DNA from: Flavobacteriaceae bacterium
Lineage (GTDB): Bacteria; Bacteroidota; Bacteroidia; Flavobacteriales; Flavobacteriaceae
Assembly: GCA_030613745.1 (NCBI GenBank)
Contig: JAUWLK010000112.1
Coordinates: 1 to 8,407, forward strand
Length of the DNA stretch: 8,407 nucleotides
Direction: 5' to 3'
A model generated the notes under the pieces. The model saw only the letters and a program-made list of their open reading frames with translations. It was not told where the DNA came from and did no database searches. Positions 1 through 5,625 of this stretch are shown piece by piece (within the stretch, counting starts at the first letter, position 1; each line of letters starts with the position of its first letter). The position numbers and the translations under genes were made by a program.

Positions 1-150
1 TCACAGGTATCAGGGATAACTGTGCTGCTATACTTGTCCGAGACGGTCATTGTTACGACCATCTCTTCCGTCGGGGGCGGGGTGATGACACCTAGACCGC
101 CAAATAAAGCCGCGACGATGATGATGGCCACAACGACCGCACCAGCAGCA
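1..150. other. GC-rich segment with a sharp composition break
   Basis: By direct count, 83 of 150 bases here are G or C (55%), against about 36% in 181-300 and clearly less in the Moco genes. The change falls near 140-150, inside the codons for residues 281-284 of the Fe-S protein. Codons to the left prefer GTC, ATC, ACC and CCG, whereas those to the right prefer A/T third positions. In the Fe-S reading frame the segment encodes a hydrophobic helix followed by ITPPPTEEMVV and a polar tail. It could be an assembly chimera joined through a short shared sequence, or a real recent recombination. Confidence 0.6.
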
Positions 151-989
151 ATTGCTTTGGTTGTAACGTAAGCAGAAACCTCCCAACCCCATAAAATACC
201 TTTATCTGGAGTGTCGTAAACTCTACGAGCTTTTCCGTTAAGAACATCTATATAATTAGGGTTTTCAGTCTCTTTTTTCTGATAAGCAGCTTGAATTTCA
301 TTATCAATACTCATTTGCAATAAGTTTGCATCGTCATTATTATGCATCATTTTTTCAGCAGCTTTTGCATAATGACCAACTCCGCGAGCTTGAGAATTCC
401 ATAATCCAGGTCCAGATTTATCTGTTGCTTCTGGATTTAAAGATTGGTAATCTCCATCAATATAAAATAAGTTAGGGTTGGTTCCTTTTTCAGGTTTTCT
501 AACCATTACTTGTTCACGAGATAATAACATAGAAATTTCTGTTTCAGGATTTTCCATATCACCAGCAATAATTGCATGTTCAGGGCAAACCTCAACACAG
601 GCAGGTGCTCTACCTACATCAACTCTATGAGCACAATAATTACATTTTGCAGCTGTTTTGTTATCTGGATCAATATACAAAGCGTCGTAAGGACAAGCTT
701 GCATACAAGATTTACATCCGATACACCTATTGTTGTCAAAATCAACAATGCCATCTTCACGAGTGTATAAAGCTTCTACCGGACAGATTTCAACACAAGG
801 AGCGTCTGTACAATGATTACATCGCATTACCGAGAAAATTCTTCGAGTATTAGGAAATTCTCCTTTTTCAACCTGTTTTACATAAGTTCTGTTAACACCT
901 ACGGCAACATCGTGTTCCGATTTACACGCAGTTGTACATGCATGACAACCAATACATTTTCGATTGTCAATAATAAAACCATACTTCAT
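1..989 (-). CDS. Four-cluster 4Fe-4S ferredoxin-type electron-transfer subunit (NrfC/PsrB/DmsB-like), 3' end beyond the window
   Basis: The protein should carry electrons between a quinone-linked membrane partner and a molybdopterin oxidoreductase. From the ATG at 989 the frame stays open for 329 codons to the left edge. Sixteen cysteines form the classic four-cluster pattern: C12/C15/C18/C22, C57/C60/C65/C69, C89/C92/C95/C99 and C116/C119/C131/C135. No signal peptide is seen. A linker of about 130 residues follows, then a GILWGWEVSAYVTTKAIAAG stretch (264-283) that resembles the entry to the first membrane helix of NrfD-type subunits. This suggests a fused NrfC-NrfD polypeptide, but that is inference from remembered relatives. 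After residue 283 the DNA becomes GC-rich and the protein reads as a hydrophobic helix followed by a polar Pro/Thr-rich stretch, which is not what I expect of NrfD. The end may therefore be chimeric. The gene is divergent from moaDE. The Fe-S subunit call is firm; its exact enzyme is unknown. Confidence 0.85.
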   Translation of the reverse strand, partial: MKYGFIIDNRKCIGCHACTTACKSEHDVAVGVNRTYVKQVEKGEFPNTRRIFSVMRCNHCTDAPCVEICPVEALYTREDGIVDFDNNRCIGCKSCMQACPYDALYIDPDNKTAAKCNYCAHRVDVGRAPACVEVCPEHAIIAGDMENPETEISMLLSREQVMVRKPEKGTNPNLFYIDGDYQSLNPEATDKSGPGLWNSQARGVGHYAKAAEKMMHNNDDANLLQMSIDNEIQAAYQKKETENPNYIDVLNGKARRVYDTPDKGILWGWEVSAYVTTKAIAAGAVVVAIIIVAALFGGLGVITPPPTEEMVVTMTVSDKYSSTVIPDTC

Positions 990-1090
990 ATTTTGAGTAT
1001 TGTAATTTGATTAGTAAGAATATTTAAGTAAGCTATTTTATAAAGATAGTAAAAAAGCCATATTTAAATAGTGATTTATTAAGTTAGTTT

Positions 1091-1098
1091 CAAATTTA
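1091..1098 (-). promoter_or_regulatory. Putative Bacteroidetes -7 element for the Fe-S gene
   Basis: On the minus strand this reads TAAATTTG, matching the TAnnTTTG consensus for the Bacteroidetes primary sigma factor. The nearest upstream TTTG (1127-1124 on the minus strand) is 25 nt away, longer than the usual 19-21, and lies inside the GTAAC/GTTAC dyad. A weak -33 element overlapped by a regulator site would suit an activator-dependent promoter. The implied start site near 1086 leaves a leader of roughly 97 nt. Confidence 0.35.
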
Positions 1099-1119
1099 AA
1101 AAAAAAGAAAACACAGCAT

Positions 1120-1133
1120 GTAACAAAAGTTAC
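1120..1133. promoter_or_regulatory. Perfect dyad GTAAC-AAAA-GTTAC, candidate Crp/Fnr-family operator
   Basis: Two 5-bp arms are perfectly complementary around a 4-bp spacer, the same geometry as an FNR box (TTGAT-N4-ATCAA). The site sits between the divergent Fe-S oxidoreductase gene and moaD. Its centre is about 40 nt upstream of the predicted start site of the Fe-S transcript, the position typical of class II activation by Crp/Fnr proteins, and about 90 nt upstream of the predicted moaD start site. The symmetry is seen directly; the regulator is inferred. Confidence 0.4.
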
Positions 1134-1178
1134 CTAACAACTCTTTTATGTTGAAAAATATAAAATAAAAAAGAATGA

Positions 1179-1210
1179 TTTGAAAAGTGAAATTAGATTA
1201 AGTATTTTTG
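1179..1210 (+). promoter_or_regulatory. Putative promoter of the moaDE operon
   Basis: TTTG at 1179-1182 and TATTTTTG at 1203-1210 are separated by 20 nt, which fits the Bacteroidetes TTTG-N17-23-TAnnTTTG promoter very well. The predicted start site, near 1215, leaves a leader of about 25 nt before the moaD ATG. Confidence 0.55.
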
Positions 1211-1241
1211 CTCGAATGTAAATATTGATAATTATATTTTG

Positions 1242-1484
1242 ATGAAGATAAAAATCCTTTTTTTTGGAATGGCGAAAGATATTGTTAATAATAGTAATCT
1301 GGATCTAGAATTAGATGATAATAAAGATGTTAAATATTTGGTAAGTTTATTGAAAGATAAATATTCAGAGTTTTCATTAATTAATGATTTTTCTGTTGCA
1401 GTAAATGAAGAGTATGTTGAAAAGGATATCCTTTTAAAGGATAATGATATAGTGGCTATTATTCCACCTGTTAGTGGCGGATAA
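1242..1484 (+). CDS. moaD: Molybdopterin synthase small subunit MoaD (sulfur carrier)
   Basis: MoaD is a ubiquitin-fold sulfur carrier. Its C-terminal glycine is adenylated by MoeB, converted to a thiocarboxylate, and inserted into MoaE to give sulfur to cyclic pyranopterin phosphate. The predicted protein has 80 residues, normal for the family, and ends PPVSGG with the obligatory terminal Gly-Gly. The N-terminus MKIKILFFGMAKDI is the usual first beta strand plus the F-G-xA(R/K) turn. The ATG at 1242 is preferred over the adjacent in-frame TTG at 1239 because it gives the normal N-terminus. It is the first gene after a good promoter, with moaE 72 nt downstream. No Shine-Dalgarno sequence is seen, as is common in this phylum. 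Confidence 0.93.
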   Translation: MKIKILFFGMAKDIVNNSNLDLELDDNKDVKYLVSLLKDKYSEFSLINDFSVAVNEEYVEKDILLKDNDIVAIIPPVSGG

Positions 1485-1485
1485 C

Positions 1486-1534
1486 CCCTTTTTAATTTTT
1501 AAAAGGGAAAATGATTAAAAAAGTGCTACTTTTT
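1486..1534 (+). other. Two small hairpins between moaD and moaE
   Basis: The moaD-moaE gap holds CCCTTTT (1486-1492) paired with AAAAGGG (1501-1507), starting just after the moaD stop codon, and then AAAAAGT (1518-1524) paired with ACTTTTT (1528-1534) around a GCT loop. The second has the shape of a very weak bidirectional terminator, but its stem is A/T-rich and the U-run is part of the stem. Both could tune the moaD:moaE ratio or protect mRNA ends. An AGGAAGGA follows at 1535-1542, 14 nt before the moaE ATG, rather far for a ribosome binding site. Confidence 0.3.
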
Positions 1535-1556
1535 AGGAAGGACTTAGAATTAAAAA

Positions 1557-1982
1557 ATGAAAGAAAATATTTCAATAAAAATTACTTCTGAAAAATTAAA
1601 CTTGCAAACTTGTTATGATTTTGTACAAGATGATTCTTGTGGAGGTATAGCCGTGTTTATTGGAACAGTTAGAAATGTAACTAATGAGAGAAATGTAATT
1701 AAATTAGATTTTTCTGCTTATGAACCTATGGCTATTAAAGAAATGAATAAAATAGCTCAACAAGCCATAAAAAAATATGCTATTTATAAAATAGCAATTC
1801 ATCATGCAATAGGTGTTTTAAAAATAGGAGATGTACCTGTAATTATAACTGTTTCTTCACCACATCGTGGAGCTGCTTTTGAGGCATGTGAATTTGCTAT
1901 TGATACATTAAAAGAAACTGTTCCTATTTGGAAAAAAGAATATTTTAAAGATGGAGAGATTTGGGTGAATTCACATCCTTAA
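1557..1982 (+). CDS. moaE: Molybdopterin synthase catalytic subunit MoaE
   Basis: MoaE uses two MoaD thiocarboxylates to build the dithiolene of molybdopterin from cyclic pyranopterin phosphate in the cytoplasm. The protein has 141 residues, close to the normal length. Family landmarks are GGIAVFIGTVRN (29-40), the SAYEPMA strand (53-59), the SSPHRGAAFEACEFAID block (100-116) with the conserved His-Arg (103-104), and VPIWKKEYFKDG (122-133), which carries the catalytic lysines (K126/K127 region). It ends in WVNSHP rather than a longer tail, as in many short MoaE proteins. It follows moaD in the same operon, and the hydrolase gene starts 20 nt after its stop codon. Confidence 0.95.
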   Translation: MKENISIKITSEKLNLQTCYDFVQDDSCGGIAVFIGTVRNVTNERNVIKLDFSAYEPMAIKEMNKIAQQAIKKYAIYKIAIHHAIGVLKIGDVPVIITVSSPHRGAAFEACEFAIDTLKETVPIWKKEYFKDGEIWVNSHP

Positions 1983-2002
1983 AAATAATAAAATTCAATA
2001 AT

Positions 2003-2710
2003 ATGAAAATCAAAATCATTTTACTTTTTTTACCACTATTTATTTTTGCACAAAATGATCAAAAATCATTGACCAAAAAAATCACCAAAGAGATATCTGT
2101 TAATTATGTTTTACATTTTCCAGAAAACTATAAAAACATTAAACAAGATTGGCCATTAATTGTTTTTCTGCATGGTTCAGGTGAACGAGGTGACGATTTA
2201 TCAAAAGTAAGCATACACGGACCTTTAAAATATATTAAAAACGGAAATAAATTAGATGCTGTTATTTTAGCACCTCAATGCCCAGAAAAAGAAATTTGGG
2301 ATAAAGATATTTTATATACCTTAATTAAAGAAGTTATATTAAAAAACAGAATTAATTTTACACGTGTTTATTTAACCGGGTTGAGCATGGGTGGTTATGG
2401 TACATGGGATTTGGCATTAGAATATCCTGAATTATTTGCAGCTGTTGCACCAATTTGTGGGCGGATTAATTATACCTTTATAGAAAATGCTAGCAAATTA
2501 AAAGATAAACCTATTTGGGTTTTTCACGGAGGAAAAGATGAAGTGGTTCCATTATCAAATTCTGAGCGAATGGTTGAAGCCGTAAAAAATATTGGAGGTA
2601 AACCTAAACTGACTGTTTATCCAAATGCTGGTCACGATAGTTGGTCAGAACCTTATAGTGATTCGAATTTTTATGCATGGTTATTTAATCAAGAACAAAA
2701 ACTTAACTAA
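2003..2710 (+). CDS. Secreted alpha/beta-hydrolase, carboxylesterase/predicted peptidase type
   Basis: This is a 235-residue enzyme of the alpha/beta-hydrolase fold, resembling the phospholipase/carboxylesterase and 'predicted peptidase' group (COG4099-like). A signal peptide covers residues 1-16 (MKIKIILLFLPLFIFA, cleavage before Gln17), so it should act in the periplasm or outside the cell. The oxyanion region FLHGSGERGDD (55-65) precedes the nucleophile elbow GLSMGGYGTWD (126-136) with Ser128. The likely acid is Asp179 in GGKDEVVP, and the base is His211 in NAGHDSW. The ATG at 2003 is chosen because the signal peptide begins there; an in-frame ATG at 1961 overlaps moaE and would bury it. 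It is placed like the third gene of the moaDE operon, but the substrate cannot be told from sequence and no Moco role is known for this family. Its stop codon overlaps that of the convergent MutS-like gene. Confidence 0.8.
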   Translation: MKIKIILLFLPLFIFAQNDQKSLTKKITKEISVNYVLHFPENYKNIKQDWPLIVFLHGSGERGDDLSKVSIHGPLKYIKNGNKLDAVILAPQCPEKEIWDKDILYTLIKEVILKNRINFTRVYLTGLSMGGYGTWDLALEYPELFAAVAPICGRINYTFIENASKLKDKPIWVFHGGKDEVVPLSNSERMVEAVKNIGGKPKLTVYPNAGHDSWSEPYSDSNFYAWLFNQEQKLN

Positions 2711-4476
2711 ACAATTTCCATTTTCTTTAGCAGAAATGATGCGTTCATATTTTTACAGATTCCATCTTTTAATGTGTAATCAAAATAGAGTTCATTATTA
2801 ATGATTTCAGCATCAAAATAAAAGTTTTTTACTTGTGATAAATCTTTTTCAATTTCACACAAGCTTAAGTCGTGGGTTGCAATTATTCCTGTAGAATTTG
2901 AAGCAACTAATTTTTTTACAAACTTTTTCGAACCAATGGCTTTATCTGTACTATTTGTTCCTTTTAAAATTTCATCTAATATGATAAAATAATTTTCAGT
3001 TTTTATATTTTCTACAATAAATTTAAGGCGTTTTAATTCAGAAAAGAAATACGATTCATCATCTGTTAAAGAATCGGAAGTTCGCATACTTGTTATTAAT
3101 TTTATTGGAGAATATTTAAATTTATCTGCACAAACCGGTAATCCAATATTTGCCATCATAATAGATAATGAAACAGTACGTAAAAAAGTACTTTTACCAG
3201 CCATATTGGCTCCGGTAATGATAAAGAATTGTTGATCTTCAATATCAAAATTATTATCAATCCGTTGCGGTTTTTTAAGTAATGGATGTCCTAAATTTTT
3301 AGCAACAATTATTTTATTATCATTATTTATTTCAGGAAGAGTATAGTTAGGATGATTAAAAGAAAAGTTTGCTAATGAATTTTGTGCATCAAAAAAAGCA
3401 ATGACATCAAACCAATTTTCAACTTGGTTATGATAAGTATGTATCCATTTTTCAATTTTATATGATATTTTTAAATCTCTAAGTAAAAATCCATTTGCAA
3501 CAATAGCAATTATTACATTATTACGTTGATCTAAAGCATCTAAGGTTTTTGAAAATTGATTAAAAATTTTAGATGCCTTTTGAGATTCTCTGTTAATTTC
3601 TTGTTGCTTTATTTTTAAAATTTGTGAAGTAAATTTTGCTGTTTCTATTTTATCCAATAGTTTGTGATATTGCTTAAAAGTATTTTTCGCTTTATTTGCT
3701 TCTTCATATAAAGTATTCACCTTTTTAAGATAAATCCCGGAAACTCCTAAACCAATAAAAAACCAAACAATCAGAATTTGAGAATTTATTATTTGTAAGC
3801 TAACTAATAAAATTAATAGCAGAGAAATTATTGAAAAAACTAATGGTAAAAATGATAAAAATGGAGGAAAAATGGATTTATAATTATGTATCCAATTAAC
3901 TATTGCTTTAGCAGAATACTGCACTTTCACTAAACTGGCATTAGCAGAAAATTGTTGTCGCCATTTTGGAATCTGCGACAATTCTTTAATAACTTCTTGT
4001 TTGTTTTTAATTGTAGTAATTTCATTTTCTGTAAAGCTCTGAGCTAGTTTGTTTTTTCCTTCATTTGTAACAGTTCTGTTTGTGTATTGAAAAAAAGAGC
4101 CTCTACCAAATAGATCAATATCATAACTATAAAAATGAGATGGATCAATAAATTCTTTACCATCATCTAAAGAAAAACAATCACCATTTAATACTTTTAT
4201 TTCAGTTTTATTGATTTTAATTAAATTTTTTGTAAAGTCTCTTTTATGTTGTAAATCAGTATGTTTAACTATTAAATAGATAAATAAAACAATTCCGATT
4301 AATGTAATTGGTACAACGGTTTTAGTTTCTCCAAAAAAGAAATAAATACCTAAAGCGGTACATATAAAAACAAGTAATCTAATTGTACTAGATGTTGCTA
4401 ATTTCTTTTTTAAAGAAGACAGCTCTAGTTCAAAAACCTGTTTTTCATTTTTATAAAATTGTAAAGGATTTTGCAT
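2707..4476 (-). CDS. Membrane-anchored MutS-family ATPase (no mismatch-recognition domain)
   Basis: The C-terminal third is a clear MutS ATPase. Numbered from the ATG at 4476 (589 residues), it has Walker A GANMAGKST at 422-430, the family signature loop SLTDDESYFFSEL at 469-481, Walker B FIILDE at 497-502 and the ATHDL switch at 533-537. The N-terminal MutS mismatch-binding and connector domains are absent. Instead there are four hydrophobic segments (about 33-49, 55-71, 205-228 and 232-249) and a long helical lever-like region, so the protein is probably in the inner membrane. It belongs to a 'MutS-related' group common in Bacteroidetes; its role is not established and I would not call it mutS. 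Alternative starts are ATG 4494 and GTG 4512; the GTG lies inside a palindrome, and MQNPLQFY looks like the family N-terminus. It is the last gene of the minus-strand run, 51 nt after moeB. Confidence 0.8.
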   Translation of the reverse strand: MQNPLQFYKNEKQVFELELSSLKKKLATSSTIRLLVFICTALGIYFFFGETKTVVPITLIGIVLFIYLIVKHTDLQHKRDFTKNLIKINKTEIKVLNGDCFSLDDGKEFIDPSHFYSYDIDLFGRGSFFQYTNRTVTNEGKNKLAQSFTENEITTIKNKQEVIKELSQIPKWRQQFSANASLVKVQYSAKAIVNWIHNYKSIFPPFLSFLPLVFSIISLLLILLVSLQIINSQILIVWFFIGLGVSGIYLKKVNTLYEEANKAKNTFKQYHKLLDKIETAKFTSQILKIKQQEINRESQKASKIFNQFSKTLDALDQRNNVIIAIVANGFLLRDLKISYKIEKWIHTYHNQVENWFDVIAFFDAQNSLANFSFNHPNYTLPEINNDNKIIVAKNLGHPLLKKPQRIDNNFDIEDQQFFIITGANMAGKSTFLRTVSLSIMMANIGLPVCADKFKYSPIKLITSMRTSDSLTDDESYFFSELKRLKFIVENIKTENYFIILDEILKGTNSTDKAIGSKKFVKKLVASNSTGIIATHDLSLCEIEKDLSQVKNFYFDAEIINNELYFDYTLKDGICKNMNASFLLKKMEIV

Positions 4477-4496
4477 AGGTTTTTTAATCCTCATAA

Positions 4497-4513
4497 GGTG
4501 ATTTAAAATCACC
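4497..4513. repeat. 17-bp palindrome between moeB and the MutS-like gene
   Basis: GGTGATTT and AAATCACC are perfectly complementary around a single central A. The palindrome lies between the moeB stop codon and the likely start of the MutS-like gene and covers the possible GTG start at 4512. It has no T-run on the minus strand, so it is not a normal terminator. It may be an operator or an mRNA processing or attenuation structure. Confidence 0.35.
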
Positions 4514-4527
4514 CTGTGAGTTAATAT

Positions 4528-5625
4528 TTAATAATTTTCAATTCCGTTTTTTAAGCTAAATACATTTAAGTCAGGATATTTTTCTTTTAAAAGTTGTGTA
4601 GCAGTATAACTTAAAATTCCTTTTTGACAAATAATTACATAATCATTTTTTGGGTTGATTTTTATAGTTTCAACATCAAATATTGATAGTGGTAGATTTT
4701 GATTTATTTCAAAAGGAATCTTGGTATTAGGCTCTTCAATAACTGAAATAATCACTAAATTTTCATTTCTCGTTTTTTCTTTCAAATTTTCAGAAGTTAT
4801 CAATAATTTTTCTTTTTGGATTTCACAATCGGGATCTAAATAATTTTCATTTTTGAAAATTTTCAATATTCCTCGTTTACCAACATTATCACAGCCCCCA
4901 TCAACTTTAAGTTTAATTTTTAATTGTGAATTATCTAAACTATTATAAATCAACAATTGATTGATTAATGGCTCGCCTGTTTGTGTTACAATTTTTAAAA
5001 CTTCATTGGCTTGCATTAAACCGATGATTCCTACAATAGCGTTTAAAGTACCAATTTCAGAACAGTTAGGGATAGAATTTTCAGGCATTTTTGGGAAAGC
5101 ATCTCTTAAATTAGCAGATCTTTTTATACCATCCATTATATTAAAACTGGCAACATAACCATCATGTTTGTACAAAGAGCCATATACCAAAATAGTATCT
5201 GTCATTACACAAAAATCATTTAACAAATATTTGGTAGGCAAACTATCGGTACAATCTACAATAATTTCAAATTCATCTAATTGTTCGAAAATATTTGCTT
5301 TAGTTACAGGTTGGTTACTAGTGTTTATTTCAACGAAAGGTGAAATTGCCTTGATGTGATTTGCTAAAACTTCAACTTTAGGCTTGCCTATATTATCCGT
5401 TTTGTAAAAAACTTGTCGGTGTAAATTGCTAATATCTACAACATCAAAATCAATCAAATGAATTTTACCTATTCCGCTTGCAGCTAAATATACAGCAGCT
5501 ACACTACCCAAACCACCACAACCAACAATGGCAATTTCAGCATCTTGTAATTTTTGTTGACCAATCTTACCAATTTCTGATAAAGTGGTTTGGCGTTTAT
5601 AAAATTTATCTTGAGTGAATTTCAT
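4528..5625 (-). CDS. moeB: MoeB/ThiF-type adenylyltransferase with degenerate C-terminal rhodanese-like domain
   Basis: This E1-like enzyme adenylates the C-terminal Gly-Gly of MoaD (and possibly of ThiS) before sulfur transfer. The protein has 365 residues. The nucleotide site is IVGCGGLGS (33-41), followed by DFDVVDISNLHRQ (59-71) with the conserved Asn67, Arg70 and Gln71, and VDCTD (123-127) with Asp124. The IPNCSEIGTL block (185-194) holds the conserved Cys188. The two CxxC pairs that bind zinc in E. coli MoeB are mostly lost: the first region reads NLRD (172-175), and only Cys245 remains of the second. The tail (about 285-362) has the rhodanese ending VIICQKG....LKNGI with Cys333, but the usual D-V-R-E strand reads VIISVIEE, so it may not work as a sulfurtransferase. 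Its ATG directly follows the stop codon of the MobA-like gene, implying translational coupling. MoeB rather than ThiF is chosen from the neighbours. Confidence 0.85.
   Translation of the reverse strand: MKFTQDKFYKRQTTLSEIGKIGQQKLQDAEIAIVGCGGLGSVAAVYLAASGIGKIHLIDFDVVDISNLHRQVFYKTDNIGKPKVEVLANHIKAISPFVEINTSNQPVTKANIFEQLDEFEIIVDCTDSLPTKYLLNDFCVMTDTILVYGSLYKHDGYVASFNIMDGIKRSANLRDAFPKMPENSIPNCSEIGTLNAIVGIIGLMQANEVLKIVTQTGEPLINQLLIYNSLDNSQLKIKLKVDGGCDNVGKRGILKIFKNENYLDPDCEIQKEKLLITSENLKEKTRNENLVIISVIEEPNTKIPFEINQNLPLSIFDVETIKINPKNDYVIICQKGILSYTATQLLKEKYPDLNVFSLKNGIENY

Noticed and set aside
1..3. TGA on the minus strand at the window edge as the stop of the Fe-S gene
   Set aside because: Counting codons from the ATG at 989, the last full codon is 5-3 (TGT), so this TGA is out of frame and the gene continues beyond the window.
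572..1010. Plus-strand open frames (about 572-853 and 813-1010)
   Set aside because: They lie antisense to the cysteine-rich Fe-S protein, whose minus-strand frame has a complete four-cluster motif pattern; the plus-strand translations resemble no family.
990..1241. Molybdenum cofactor riboswitch in the divergent region
   Set aside because: The moaD leader from the predicted promoter is only about 25 nt and neither leader shows the multi-stem structure expected; only the short GTAAC/GTTAC dyad was found.
1961..2002. Upstream ATG at 1961 as the start of the hydrolase
   Set aside because: It overlaps moaE and would place 14 polar residues before an obvious signal peptide that begins at the ATG at 2003.
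4961..5359. Plus-strand open frames inside moeB (about 4961-5158 and 5168-5359)
   Set aside because: They are antisense to conserved MoeB motifs and have no recognisable domain or start context.
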